A stretch of 64,000 nucleotides of DNA, from contig CM057135.1 in assembly GCA_029964075.1 (NCBI GenBank), positions 13,480,863-13,544,862 of the forward strand, written 5' to 3'. The stretch comes from Patiria pectinifera (lineage: Eukaryota > Echinodermata > Asteroidea > Valvatida > Asterinidae). A program made the position numbers and the translations under genes. Under the pieces are notes generated by a model, which was not told the DNA's origin, made no database searches, and was given only the letters and a program-made list of their open reading frames with translations. Shown piece after piece: positions 11,565-23,338 of the stretch; the stretch's first letter is position 1, and each line of letters begins with the position of its first letter.

Positions 11565-12350
11565 TTTGACCTCAGCAACACGTGCGCTGCGGGCTGACTG
11601 ACATACAATGTATGTGCGCATGTACAACGTACGTGCATGTACATGTACATTGTGGACGTCCTGTGCATGATATAAAGCAGAGGTATTGTCAACCTGAAGT
11701 TTTAACCGTGCGCAGGGCATGTGCAAGTTCGCTTATTGCCTCGAAACTTCGAAATGTTTTAGACCAACCCTTCAATCGACAATTATAGTAAAAATTAATA
11801 TAAAAACTGTCATGGTTGATTTTTCAGGAATTTTCAAAGAAAAAAACAGTTTTCATTATAACTTCCGGTATGATCACGTCATCATTTTTTTTTTCGTGCA
11901 CAGGTGTTGTCTGCATTGAGCAACCCACCCGTACAATCTAGCCACAGACTTACATCGTTGCAAGCAAGTTTAATTTTTTTTTCCAATTTTAAATTATAAG
12001 GCAATTAGAGTTACTTCCGGTTTAGACCGGAAGGAAGGGCCACGTGCTTTTGCTCACACGAGATAAAATGAAGATCATGGATTTTACTATCGATTCCTGC
12101 AAACGTCAAGTTTTGATCTCTCATGGCTGATTTTATACTGATTTCCAAAGATTTAATCTATTAATCTTTAACGTGACGTCACGTGACCAACGATGACGTC
12201 ATGATGACGTCACTCTTCGAGACACATTCTTGCTATAGGGACTATGTCTGTGCTAACTTTGAATGATGTATGACAAAGATGAATGGCAAAAGTGAGGGGT
12301 GGAAAAGACGTACGCGTACAATGTCTATGGGATTTGCCAGGACATAAAAA
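11565..12350 (-). mobile_element. Diverged minus copy of the long-core element
   Basis: Homologous in reverse orientation to 51650-51900 and 53700-53960: the ACGTGCATGTACATGTACA block, GTCCTGTGCATG, AGGTATTGTCAACCTGAAG, and GGGCATGTGCAAGTTCGCTTA. Further right come the ACTTCCGGT block (11859 and 12014), ACGTCACGTGACC and the CAATGTCTATGGGATTTGCC phrase. No ends are intact. Non-coding. Confidence 0.6.
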
Positions 12351-12361
12351 GAAGAAGAAAG

Positions 12362-12720
12362 AAATGTGTTTGTTGACAAACACAGGCTGTTTCGGATATT
12401 TGAAATACTCTTTGCACGTGACGAACAATCAGTGACGTCACTGTAAATGTCATCTATAACAGCACATATAATACGTACATGTCAAGTTACAACCAAATCG
12501 AACATTATAGTTCCGTAGATATAGGCATATACAAGAATACTATGCCCTCTTTAAGGAACGTCACATGACATTTGATGATGACGTCACTTCAATTTATATC
12601 TATAACAAATCCCCGTGAATGTGCATACCAAGTTTTAATCCAATCGGACTTGTTCTTCCGAAGTTATAGCGATTCAAAGAAATGCACATTTAATGTCACG
12701 TCACGTGACACATGATGACG
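12362..12720 (-). repeat. Minus element end plus TGACGTCA monomers
   Basis: The left end holds the hairpin GTGTTTGTTGACAAACAC (12366-12383) followed by AGGCTGTTTCGGATATTTG, the same terminus as at 20679 and, inverted, at 47700 and 49140. The CTAG expected just outside it is mutated. Monomers to the right carry TGACGTCA at about 12433, 12580 and 12716 and the ATCGGACTTGTTCTTCCG phrase. Confidence 0.65.
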
Positions 12721-12734
12721 TCATCGTTACGAAC

Positions 12735-13402
12735 TCACTAGGGACCATCTTCGGCTGCTGGTCTTACTAGTGTCTGACAAATGTATGTAAAGTCAATCAG
12801 ACATATAGAAGTGGAAAAGTGTATGGTTTGAAGAAAAGCGTGTACAAAACCAATAGGGAAACAACGCATCTTTAATGTGACGTAACCTGACACCTCATGA
12901 CGTCGCGATGACGAATTTCTTCTGGGACCATCTGTGGGTGGTAGTCAAAGTGTGTTCCAAGTCTAATGTCGATCGGATTTACGAAAGTGCCAAAGTAGAG
13001 TGTTTTAAAACGTGTACAAACCCTAGCTATGGGGAAAATGCATCTTTAATGTGACGTACCCTAACACCTGATGATGTCACGATCACGAATTTCGTCTAGG
13101 ACCATCTGTGGGGGTGGTCTAAGTTTGTATCAAGTCTAAGTCGATCGGATTTACGAAGGTGTTAAAGTGGAGTGTTTTAAAACGTGAACAAAACATATGA
13201 GGAAAAATGTATCTTTAATGTGACGTAACCCGACACCTGATGACGTCACGATCACGAATTTCTTCTAGGACCATCTGTGGGTGGTGGTCTTAGAATGTAC
13301 CAAGTCTGAAATTGATCAGATTTTGAAAAGTGCCAAAGTGGACTGGTGGAAGAAACGTGTGCCAAACCTATGGAGAAAAAGTCTGAAAAAGGAGAAGAAA
13401 AA
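12735..13402 (-). repeat. Tandem array of about 171-bp monomers, minus orientation
   Basis: Four monomers are marked by GACCATCT(G/T)(T/C)GG at about 12748, 12935, 13100 and 13268. Each is followed by an ACCAAGTCT(G/A)A, GATC(G/A)GATTT, AGTGCCAAAGT and AACGTGTACAAA order. The same monomer, in plus orientation, is regular at 171 bp in 46560-47110 and 47940-48720. TGACGT(C/A)A sits at a fixed place in each unit. Non-coding. Confidence 0.8.
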
Positions 13403-13880
13403 CTAGAGATCTATGTCTGTTTGCATCAGAACATAGGGCTTTTCCGCATTTTTGCTTTGTTTTGTATCAATAACACGACCCTGGCTATGCACGTACAACG
13501 TTTCAATTGAATCCGACCGACGTTTTTTTTTTTGTTTTTTTTTTAATATGCACCTTTAGGAGCACATCACAAGATCTGTGATCACTTGCCGCCAGGGTGC
13601 GCTGGAATAATGCATGACGTTACTTGTCAGATTTTTTTAATAGACCACCCTTTCCACAGAATTACATCGTTGAAAGCAATTTCACATCTTTTACCAATTG
13701 CAAATAACAAGGCAATTTCGGGTTCAACAGGAAAGAATGGTCACGCGAATTTGCACGTTAAATCAGAAATGAAGACCATGAATTATTCTATCAAATCCTT
13801 GAAAAAAAAAAAATCAGATTTCTCACTGTTGATTTTAGAATGATTTTACGTGATCAAGTAATCATGATGTCACTTGGCAG
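13403..13880 (-). mobile_element. Minus element terminus (CTAG) and degenerate core
   Basis: CTAG at 13403-13406, then GAGATCTATGTCTG, a loop and CAGAACATAGGGCTTTTCCGC form the terminal hairpin seen at 9367 and 20113. The interior (13560-13880) retains fragments of the CGGTTCAACAGGAAAG and TGATTTTA core of the long-core family. Boundaries on the right are not resolved. Confidence 0.55.
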
Positions 13881-13888
13881 TGCATTTC

Positions 13889-14210
13889 ATTAGCTGTTTC
13901 GGCATCGGCCGAAACAGCTATTGTTTTCGTTAAAGTGTTTTTTTTTTTTTTCCTTTTTTTTTTCTTTTTTTCTTCTCGGTATTCAGTATGTTCCATAGAG
14001 TTTGTGCACGTTTTTCTTCCACCAGTCGACTTTGGCATTTTTGTAGATCTCATCGACTTCAGACTTGGCACACACTTAGACCACAACCCACAGATGGTCC
14101 TAGATGAATTCGTCATTGTGACGTCATCAGGTGTCAAGTTACGTAGCATTAAAGGTGCATTTTTTCTCCATAGGGTTTGTACACATCGTACACGGAAACG
14201 CATAAATGGC
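13889..14210 (+). mobile_element. Plus-strand element start: stem-loop, T-rich leader, 171-bp monomers
   Basis: The stem AGCTGTTTCGGC and its complement around a short loop (13891-13919) is followed by TATTGTTTTCGTTAAAG, a long T/C-rich tract (13937-13977) and a monomer with GATGGTCCTAGATGAATTCGT. The order matches the starts at 46502 and 47867. Its partner end may be the CTAG at 19420, with the L2-like element and other DNA inserted between; that pairing is inference. Confidence 0.6.
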
Positions 14211-14387
14211 ATGATTTATGAGCCGCTTGATTGAATAAAGGTTTGAATAAACTAATGTTGAGCGGGAGACTCATAAATGATATGTTGTGTTAGCCCCTTG
14301 ATCAGTGTACACCAATGCGGTAGAGGGACACATGGAATTGACTGTTTTCTTAGTGCAGGCGGGAAACGATACCTTGTGTTATGGGCG

Positions 14388-14708
14388 GAAACACGGATTT
14401 GATTGATTTTGTGGACGTCGACGATGACGATATCCCTATACACTAATTGCATACAGGGATACTCAGAAACGATGCTTTTTGTAAGTTGGCAAGTACGTGC
14501 AAACTAAAGCGTTTGAGGAAAACAGAGATTTGATATGTTTTGTTAGCTGCTTGGTTCACATACAACGCCGGTTAAGACAGAAACACGGATTTGATTGTTT
14601 TTGTGGACGACGACGACGATATATACCTATACACTTGTTGTATACACGGATACTCAGAATTGATGTATTTTGTAAGTTGGTTGGTTAAGTACGTAGGCCT
14701 ACAAACTA
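14388..14708 (+). repeat. Tandem duplication of about 190 bp
   Basis: Two copies, starting near 14388 and 14577, share AAACACGGATTTGATTG, TTTTGTGGACG, GACGATAT, CCTATACACT and GGATACTCAGAA, then TTTTGTAAGTTGG. They differ by substitutions and short indels. No coding content. Confidence 0.75.
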
Positions 14709-14719
14709 AAAGTGTTGGA

Positions 14720-15340
14720 GGGAAACTCAGATTCGGTGTATTTAACCGCCATTATTTTTCTGAGGCCTATTACTACACATCTGTTGGTCCGATGTGGTTG
14801 AAACTTGGTAGTAACCTATATTGGGATTGGTTATACATGCAGCTGATAATTGTAGTCATCATGACGTCATCACAAGCCATGTTACAACACATGAAACGGG
14901 CATGTTCCTAAAGCTTATAACTACACAACTATAGGTCATATTTAGCTGTAACTTTCTATGTACTTATATTGGGATGTGCTACAGATAAAAGTTAATTGCC
15001 GTCATCATACCGTCATCACAAGTTATGTGACGTCATATTAAACCAATTTTATGTCGGATTGGGTTGTAACTTAATACATGTACATGTACATATATGTACG
15101 TTTACCGGGATGTGATGAAAAATAGTGTGACATTATCGTGGCGTCATTGCATGTTATGTGATTTCATGTCATGTTAACTAAAGGGACATTGTTTCTGTGG
15201 TCTGTATGAATATTTAAAGAACTATACGTTGTAACTTGATTTGGTTGTAACTTGATTTGGTTGTAATTTGGTATGTGATCGAATTAACGTCCGATTCGCT
15301 TGTAATTGTGTTATGTGTTATACGATGGGATTAGTGACAT
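14720..15340. repeat. Diverged TGACGTCA monomers
   Basis: Three units with TTGAAACTTGGTAGTAACCTAT- or TGTAACTT-type phrases, TATTGGGATG(T/G), and GTCATCATGACGTCATCACAAG near 14860 (weaker at 15003 and 15135). They are older members of the array family. The sequence then becomes AT-rich and unassigned up to 16610. Confidence 0.55.
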
Positions 15341-16610
15341 ATCATGACGTGTTGGGTTTACTACGCTCAAACTTTAAAACAAAAACGATGTCATCAAATG
15401 TGCGGATGTTCAAAACATATTGATACAGGAGGCAAAAATGTATGCTGCTCTTGCGCATGCCGTTGGCAACACCAGCGTGACGAGATATGGCAACTCTAGA
15501 AAGAGCAGAGGGCCAAGTGGATACCGTTATTGTGCTTACATTACATGTATTGTCATTATTTACTGTTGCTAGTGTAAATACATATTTTACCAACATGAAA
15601 AAAAAGAATTCCCAGATTTGAAAAGAAAGAATTCCAAGATAATGTATTGTGTGTCCTTTGCCCTGAGTATAAAATGGAACCACTATAATTATGGGAAAAG
15701 TGATTGTCTTGATGATGTTGACTTTAAAAAACATTTCATTGAATTTCATTATATATTCTCCTCTGCTCTTTCTTTTTAGTATAGGTATTATTCTTGAACG
15801 AAGAGGGTGGTGTAACTTCGGCATTTTCAGTATACGACGTGTCGCAAGCTTGCCATGCATCGTTACAAAGTTACAAAGGCTTTCATAAAATCGGGTGCCA
15901 TGAGACGCACTCAATCAGACTCACCACAATGACTCCACACTCCTCGCAAGCAAAACACCTTCATTTAGTCTCTTAATGCCGACCTCAGACAGTTATGCGC
16001 AGACGTAGACAGACATAAACAATTTACTGACGGAAACATTTGTGTATTATTAAAACTCGGTCCCCAACAATTATTTACATTAAAAGATTAAACGCGTCTT
16101 CAATTCAATTATCTACAGAATTATATTACTTATAACATTATTATTTTAGCACATCCTCCTTATATCACATACAAGAAATTTCATATCCTTGCAACTGGTT
16201 TCTGTCATAAGCCTCAGTCAATAACTTCTTCCCTTAAAAAAAACATCTAACATCACCCAAATTGCATTCATCTGTCTTTGCACGACAACAACTCATCACC
16301 TTCACCACTCAAGCAAAAAGTTCAATGCTTTAAGCGTACAAAACGAAAACGCATACCAAAACAGCTTCCATGTCCGTCACCACATTTCGTCCAACCTCTG
16401 AATTGACTCTTTCTTGCTAGATTGGTTGCTATTAATATTAAATAATATTTGCCCGGCCTATTTTGAAAAACCTCATAAATTCATTCAAATAGAATACAAT
16501 GATATTTAACTTCTTAACATTCATGATTTCTATGTTCCCCGTCAGACAAATGTGCATAAGCCGTCAAGCATGAAACCAAAAGGGCCTATTCAAAATGTGC
16601 AGCGGTCAAA
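15341..16610. other. AT-rich segment without recognised gene
   Basis: The only long frame (15342-15914, minus, 190 codons) has no recognisable motif and a composition typical of chance frames in AT-rich DNA. 16400-16610 is equally anonymous. Confidence 0.45.
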
Positions 16611-16819
16611 CTAATAATAATAATAATTAATTCTTATATAGCGCATTACATCATTGACACAATCTCAATGCGCTTTACAAAGTTAATAAAACAAATGTCA
16701 TTAAATACACTAAAAAAGCTCATTAAAAATATTAATACATCACCAATCTATTGATTTAAATACCAAGTAAAACTCATTAAAAATACATTAAAACCACAAT
16801 CAGTCAATCATCATGAATG

Positions 16820-18232
16820 TTATTTAAAAACCTGACGGAAGTAATACGTTTTTAGTGCTGACTTAAAAGATAAAAAAGAAGGTGCGTTCCGAATAAAATA
16901 AGGAAGCTTATTCCATATACTGGGTGCTGCTACTGAAAAGGCACGCATGCCATAATGATTGTGATTGAAACGGGGCTGGACTAAGTGTGTTTCATTGGAG
17001 GAGCGAGTGGCTATAGAACTTTCCCGAACTGTCAACAAATCCAACAAATAACCAGGTGCGTGTTTATGTAAGATTTTATCAACCAAGATAAGGATCTTGA
17101 ACTCAATACGCTGTGCCACTGGAATCCAGTGGAGACTTTGGAGAACAGGGGTAATGTGCTGATATTTCTTAGTATGGGTAATAAGACGAGCGGCTGAGTT
17201 TTGAACTAATTGTAGCCTATGGATTAAATAGTCAGGAAGGCCATAAAGCATGCTATTGCAATAATCCAGTCGTGACGTAATGAAGGCATGAATAAGTCGT
17301 TCATTAGTGGTGCGATCTATAACATTGCGAATTTTGCTAATGCGGTGCAAAGCAAAATATCCTGATTGGCACATTTTAGAGACATGGGTAGCCATATTAC
17401 AGTGATTATCAAAATACACACCGAGATTCCTAATGACTGTGCTAGGAGTAATATCATTATTTCCAACGTGCAAACCTGACAAAAGGTCACATTTACGAAA
17501 CGAGGAATGGAAATGAATCACCTCAGTTTTCGAATCATTGAAACTAAGCTTGTTCAAAAACATCCATTGTCTAATTTCCTTAACACATGCTTCAAGATGA
17601 GTCTTTGAATTATTACTATTCTTACAGAATACGTACAGCTGGGTGTCATCAGCATACAACATAAAATTGATGTCATGTTTCTTGAAAATATCGTGTAACG
17701 GTGCAAGGTATAATGTGAACAAAATTGGCCCAAGTACACTTCCCTGTGGCACACCAAAAAGCAAAGGATTCAACTCTGACTTTGCTGACCCAATGCAAAT
17801 CCTTTGGGTACGACCCACTAAATAGGAAGTGAACCACTGGAGCGCTAAATCCGTAATCCCATACCTGTTTTCCAATCTATGAAGTAAAATGGACTGATCA
17901 ATGGTATCGAAAGCGGCAGTCAAGTAAAGCATAACTAAAATAACCTCTTTCCGATTGTCAAGTGAAATCAAAATATCATTTTGAACTTTCAACAGTGCTG
18001 ACTCAGTACTGTGATACTGCCGATAAGCTGACTGAAATTTGGATAACAATGAGAATCGGACCAAATATGCATGAAGCTGGTCAGCAGCTATTTTCTCGAT
18101 TAATTTACCAACAAAAGGAACATTTGACACAGGCCTGTAATTACACAATTCATTTGGATCCAATCCAGACTTTTTAAACAGAGGTCTTATGATAGCCGTT
18201 TTTAATTCTGATGGAAAAAACGCCCGAAACAA
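16820..18232 (-). pseudogene. L2/CR1-like reverse transcriptase
   Basis: A 470-residue open frame. Motifs in order: LFKKSGLDPNELCNYRPVS (19-37), the motif A region TAAFDTID (105-112), GVPQGSVLGPILF (160-172), YADDTQLY (193-200), then NLGVYFD, RLDYCNSMLYGLP and LHWIPV of the thumb and C-terminal domains. This enzyme copies element RNA at a nicked target. Motif A normally reads D-L-S-A-A-F-D; here the first, metal-binding Asp is Tyr (residue 103, codon at 17924-17926, one G-to-T change), so polymerase activity should be lost even though the frame is open. The true start lies upstream in another frame: a T6 run at about 18218-18223 carries a one-base shift that separates this frame from 18174-18680. 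Confidence 0.88.
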
Positions 18233-18680
18233 AAGATTTGTTCACAATCGATAATAAATGCGTTGAAACATAAGGAAGACCAGCTTTCAAAAAGTGAGTC
18301 GGGATCGGATCCAAAACACACCATTTGGAGTTCATTGATTTCATGAATTTGATCAGAACCTTTTCGTTAATTGTATTAATATGCATGAATGAGTGACCAA
18401 GTTCAGTAGATACACATGGAATATCACCAGGAACATGCATCAGTTGCCCTCGAAGACGATTTATTTTGCTATTAAAAAAGTCTAGAAACTGTTCGGCTAA
18501 TTTTTGATCGTTGTCGTGTTGAGGCAAATTCTTTGCTGCAGCTACTTTGTTGCCAATCATGTCATCTATTACAGAAAATAGTTTTCTCTGGTCGCAATTC
18601 TGGATTTTATGCCGGTAATACAACTCCTTTATCTGTTTTACAAGTCGATTGTGTCCTAACCGCTTGGCTTTAAAAAACAA
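18174..18680 (-). pseudogene. L2/CR1-like linker between endonuclease and RT
   Basis: A 168-residue frame with FKAKRLGHNRLVKQIKELYY and KLFSVIDDMIGNK, which correspond to the region before the reverse transcriptase in L2/CR1-type proteins, and SKWCVLDPIPTHFLK, the usual approach to the first polymerase motif. It goes out of frame at the T6 run near 18220 and joins the next frame there. The N-terminal endonuclease is missing. Beyond 18683 I recognise nothing of the element. Confidence 0.78.
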
Positions 18681-18683
18681 TTA

Positions 18684-19250
18684 ATGTTGTCATTTTCTCT
18701 TATTTGAAATATTTGTCCCATTTCTCTTTCAAAAAGTACTCTTTTAAAAAGAGTTAATTAATTCTTGCTGGAGCGAGCCCCTTTAATATTTACTATGCAG
18801 TGATTGTATGGAATGTCAACTTCACCACATGTAATTTGAGCCACCCGACCCTCACAACCAGCCCATTCACCCCTGGCATGTCTGGAGTATCTCTCAGGCC
18901 CCAAACAGCCGTTAAAACCACAGACATAACCCATTAGACATTCCATTTTGGTCACAGGGTTGATCGAACTAATCCCAATGTTTATAGTGCATTTGTACAC
19001 AAGCCTATGTAAGTGTGCACAAGCACACAGGGTTTTCCCGCCAATTCCAACCCCTCCAGTAGGATCACAAGACTGACACCCCCTCTAAAGGACGTACTAT
19101 GGTCCATACTAGGATCTGGTGATAGATGGCCCCGGGTGAGTTTACCACGTGGCCAGGACAATATAAAACATAAAAAATGTGAAGATTCCATATTCCCTTC
19201 TGAATCCCGGTAAGGTTTTAATTCGTCACGTGTCATACCTAACACTTTCT
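18684..19250. other. Spacer without recognised feature
   Basis: Unremarkable composition; frames at 18758-19000 and 18982-19245 (minus) carry no motif I recognise. Confidence 0.45.
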
Positions 19251-19423
19251 GTAATCGTCACATCATATCGGTTGTTTCGTTTCAGCTAAATAACTGATTG
19301 AGTTGTAACTTCTTGTTATAGGTGTCATACGTGAATTTAATAGTGACATCATGACGATGTCGTCACAAGTCGCAGTCTTTCCAAACAGCCGAAACAGCTG
19401 TGTTTGTACACAAACACCTCTAG
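19251..19423 (+). mobile_element. Plus-strand element end: hairpin and CTAG
   Basis: A diverged monomer (GACATCATGACGATGTCGTCAC near 19345) is followed by CCGAAACAGCTG, the hairpin TGTTTGTACACAAACA and CTCTAG (CTAG 19420-19423), then a T-rich flank. This is the same terminus as at 47727, 49167 and 55664. It is a candidate partner for the stem-loop start at 13891. Confidence 0.6.
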
Positions 19424-20112
19424 TTTTATTGTAGTTTTAGTCTGTACCAAGTTGAAGCCAATCAGACAAATAAAAGTGTTAAATTTTGTAAGCGGACTAA
19501 ATTGTCAATATTTAAAAAATCTTACAAAATGTACCGATGACGTCATCGTGACGTCATTTCAGATTTTGAGTACTAGTACTATTATCTACCCAACCCACCA
19601 AGTTTCATGACGATCTGACATTCCCTTAAATTTGTTTTAATAAACCGCCTTTTTGATGACGTCATAATGATGTCACACAATTTTCACTATTTAGAGTATA
19701 TACCTATTACCTTACAAACATAATACCAACGAATTTTGAATTTAGCATATTGCGTTAATGAGATATGGCTTAAAGGTCCAAAAGTTAAAACATCGAAACA
19801 AAATCACACGATGACGTCACCTCAATTATTACCTATAACACATCCCGGCCTACCTATATACCGAGTTTCAAACCAATCGGACTTACAGTTTCGTAAATAT
19901 AGGACTTTAAAATATGCACATTTGTGATGACGTCACATGACCCATGGTGACGTCCTGATGACGTCACTCTTCGGGGCACATCTATGCTAGGACTAAGCCT
20001 ATGCTGACTTTGAATGATGTATGACAAAGATATATGGCAAAAGTGAGGGGTGGAAAAACGTGTACAATGTCTATGGGATTTGCCTGGGAATAAAACGAAG
20101 AAGAAATGAAAA
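19424..20112 (-). repeat. TGACGTCA-rich monomer array C
   Basis: Same phrases as arrays A and B, including ACCGATGACGTCATCGTGACG, GCCTTTTTGATGACGTCAT, ACACATCCCGGCCTACC and CGAGTTTCAAACCAATCGGA. Pairs of TGACGTCA recur. Ends at the CTAG of the next unit. Confidence 0.75.
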
Positions 20113-20674
20113 CTAGAGGTTGATGTCTGTTCAATCAACAGAACATATGGCTTTTTCGCATTGTTGATTGTTGTTGTTGATTGTTATTGTTGATTGTTGA
20201 TGTTGATTGTTGATTGTTGATGTTGATTGTTGATGTTGATTATTTATGTCGATTGTTGATGTTCTTGATGTTGATTGTTGATGTTGGTTATTGATGTTGA
20301 TTGTTGATGATGATTGTTGATGTTAATTGTTAATTTTGATTGTTGATGTTAATTGATGATTAGTTGATGCCGATTGTTGATGTTGATGATGCTATTGTTA
20401 TTGAATGTTGATGTTGTTTTTGATATTGATTTTTGATGTTGATGATTGTTGACGTTGATTATTTATGTCGATTGTTGATATTTCTTGATGTTGATTGTTG
20501 ATGTTGGTTATTGATGTTGATTGTTGATGATTGTTGATGTTAATTGTTAAATGTTGATTGTCGATTGTTGATTGTTGATGTTGATGTCGGTTGATGATTA
20601 TTGATAGTTGATTGTTGATAGTTGATTGTTGGTTGATTGTTGATGATTTTTGGTGTTGATTGTTACTATTACAA
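20113..20674 (-). repeat. Uninterrupted TTGATG array with CTAG/hairpin end
   Basis: CTAG at 20113-20116, hairpin ATGTCTGTT/AACAGAACAT, GGCTTTTTCGCATTG, then about 510 bp of irregular TTGATG/TTGATTG units. This is the intact counterpart of the array split by the L1-like element at 4670-8300. Minus-strand frames rich in N, Q, H and S are by-products. Confidence 0.82.
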
Positions 20675-21430
20675 CTAGAAATGTGTTTGTGGACAAACAC
20701 AAGCTGTTTCGGATATTTGAAATACTCTGTACACGTGATGAACAGTTAGTGACGTCACTACAAATGGCATCTATAACAGCAGATTATTCATCTACGTACA
20801 TATTAAATTACAACCAAATCGAGCATATAGTTCTGTAGATATAAGCCTTTAATAGAAAAACGCCCCTTTAATGGACGTCACATGACATTTGGTGCCATCA
20901 CTTAAATTTTCATGTGTAACACATCCAGGTATGGGTACATATCAAGTAACACTGCAATCAGACCTATGGTTCTGTAGATATAGACCTTAGTAAATGCCCT
21001 TTTAATGTGACGTTACACGAAATGTGATGATGTCATGATGACGTCACTTCAATTTCCATCTGTAACACATCATCGGGGACCATCTTCGACTGCTGGTCTT
21101 AGTGTGTGCCAAGTCTAAAGTCAATCAGGCATATGAAAGTGCCAAAGTGTATGGTTTGAAGAAAAACGTGTACAAAACCTATGGGGAAAATGTGCATCCT
21201 TAATGTGATGTAATATGACGCCTGGTGATGTCACGATCACGAATTTCTTCCAAGACCATCTGTGGGAGAGAGTCAAAGTGTGTACCAAGTCTGAGTCGAT
21301 TGGATTTACGAAAGTGCCGAAATTGAGTGTTTTAAAACGTGTACAACCCCTACGGGGAAAAACGAATCTTTAATGTGACATTACCAGACACCTGACGACG
21401 TCACGATCATGAATTTTGTCTACGACCATC
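20675..21430 (-). repeat. Minus element: CTAG, hairpin, TGACGTCA and 171-bp monomers
   Basis: CTAG 20675-20678, hairpin GTGTTTGTGGACAAACAC, AAGCTGTTTCGGATATTTG, then monomers with TGACGTCA near 20750 and 21038. From about 21070 it switches to 171-bp-type monomers (GGGACCATCTTCG, CAAGACCATCTGTGG). The last monomer is cut at 21430 by the inverted-repeat transposon and resumes at 24114. Confidence 0.75.
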
Positions 21431-22152
21431 TATGGCACAGTGGTTTAAGACCCAGACATTTCAAAAAAAAAATTCCCCTAATATTATGCCTTAATTTAGT
21501 TTAGTTGTATCTAATGAGTTAATTTATAGCAGTTAAAAATATTTTTTCCAACATCTTTACCGTTTATATCACTCAAGTACAAAACTTCACAAAACTAAGG
21601 GGGTTAGTCTTATTACAGTAGGCACATTGGTGCAACAATTAAAAAACCTGTTTTTCTATACCGAAATTATATCTTCAGATAGAAAACTGTGCATCATCTT
21701 GTAGCTTGTTTAGTACCCTTTCAGCTAATATAACATTTGTTATGAAAATTGTTTCAGAAAGTGCAGAAATTTGTGGGGACTACTTACGGTAAATTATGAA
21801 GAAGTATCCCCAAAAAGCAAAAGACACTCAGATTATGTTCGCTGATACATTTTTACAATCGGCCATAAACGGCCTGGGTAAAATTGTTTATTTTCTTCAT
21901 AAATTGGTACTCTGATTATTTGGCTACAAATATAATCAACCGGAAAAGTCGCGCAATGCATCGTTGTGCCGAAGAAAATCAACTTTGTAAGCAGTCCTCA
22001 GCTGGGATTTAACGAAAAACGCTGTCGCTGGCGACAAAGTGAACAGCGCCCTCTATTGTTGAGATTTGTCTAGCGTGATCGCTTTGTTGGACTCGGTGTC
22101 GTCGCTTGCACTTCGGAAATTTGTGTAAGAAGGTTCAAATCTTGGGGCTCGT

Positions 22153-22443
22153 GTGGAATTTACAGTAACCATTATTGAAGAAATTGAGCTGTTAATGGCT
22201 TTCTTTTTCATGGAAAATGTAGATAGAATTAGAAATGAAAGATTTTTATTTTTCGCACAACGTTTTGGTGTAGGCCCACACTGGCGCGGTCAGCCAAACG
22301 ACAACATCATGTTCCTGGTGTTTGTGATTGTAATAAAATGTCTTAGGCCTGGCAAGGCCAGGAAAACCATTAAACACCATTTTAACCAACCAAACGTGTT
22401 TTCCCAAAGGGAAACCAGATACTTTCAAGGACTGATTTTTTGA
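22153..22443 (+). other. Short open frame inside the CACAGTG element
   Basis: A 96-codon frame with an acidic then basic stretch (EEIELLMAFFFMENVDRIRNE). It faintly recalls the N-terminus of PIF/Harbinger transposases, but the match is too weak to call. It could equally be chance. Confidence 0.2.
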
Positions 22444-22918
22444 TAATAATGTTCAGCCACAACTCCTGACCAGAGCTGTCATTGTGATGTAAAGCATCTA
22501 CAATGACTTACATGTAAACACTGAGATCATTGTATTTTCTGATAATTTTATTTTTATTTTTCTGTAAGACTTTTCGGAAACCAAGCCCTTACGTCCCCCA
22601 TTTTCTTCTTATGATAAGGACTCCTCCACTCCATCTGTTCCATTAATTTGGCAACGGACAAGAAAGAAGATCGGACGATCAAATACGCCACCCTCCAAAT
22701 GAGACGTGCAATAAATATCTAAAGAGAGGGATCGGCCGGAACAAGAGGCCGGATTATATTACAACTAATAATAGACTACAAGCGACACATGAGAAGGTTA
22801 CATATTAAACTGACCATTTCTAAGCGATTAAGAAAATGTAGGGAGAATTAGATATGAGCCGAACTTAATAGATCACCACCGCAGCTACTCTCTCAAAAAC
22901 TAACCACATTTTCTTTTA

Positions 22919-23288
22919 GGCCAAAAAAAAGTCTCCGGTTTCTGGTATGCGCGCGCGTCGCCGTAGCCATGCGCGTCGGCAAAATGAAAAAGTTTTTTTT
23001 TCAATGAAAGATGATGTCTCAAAACCGCCAAACTCACTGGTTTGACTGGAATCCTGCTGCTGCACAATTTTAACGTGTTTTTAGATTGGATTATGCTTAT
23101 AGTCGAGAATAAGCTTTATGTGGCCTCTCTGGACTCCCATATAATTGCACTAAGTTTAGTCGGGCACCATTTGCAGTCATCAGACGACATTTGAAGGAAA
23201 AAAAATCAGGTAAAAAAAAAAAAGCCGCGTCGCCGCACCACTTTTTGGGCAAGCTCCATACCAGAAACCGGAGACCTTTTTTTTGGCC
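22919..23288. mobile_element. Nested 370-bp MITE, PIF/Harbinger type
   Basis: Terminal inverted repeats of about 31 bp start GGCCAAAAAAAAG and continue TCTCCGGTTTCTGGTATG on both ends, differing by one G. TTA flanks it at 22916-22918 and 23289-23291. GGCC-type ends with a TWA target duplication are characteristic of PIF/Harbinger elements. The interior is GC-rich (GCGCGCGTCG) and non-coding. It lies inside, and is therefore younger than, the CACAGTG element. Confidence 0.85.
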
Positions 23289-23338
23289 TTATGAACATTT
23301 TGTAAGTTTTGAAAAAGAGCCGTTTGTCAAAAACAAAT

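Larger units (their letters stand above)
16611..18683 (-). mobile_element. L2/CR1-like non-LTR retrotransposon, 5'-truncated
   Basis: It reads leftward: a segment between endonuclease and polymerase, a complete reverse transcriptase with thumb and C-terminal region, a 3' UTR, then the terminus GCGCTATATAAGAATTAATT followed by a few ATT repeats (16611-16645). A short GCGCTATATAA end with simple repeats instead of poly(A) is typical of L2/CR1-clade elements. The endonuclease is missing, consistent with 5' truncation at about 18683. A frameshift and an active-site change make the copy inactive. Confidence 0.88.

Noticed and set aside
15342..15914. 190-codon minus-strand frame
   Set aside because: No motif, AT-driven composition and no splice or promoter context; treated as chance.
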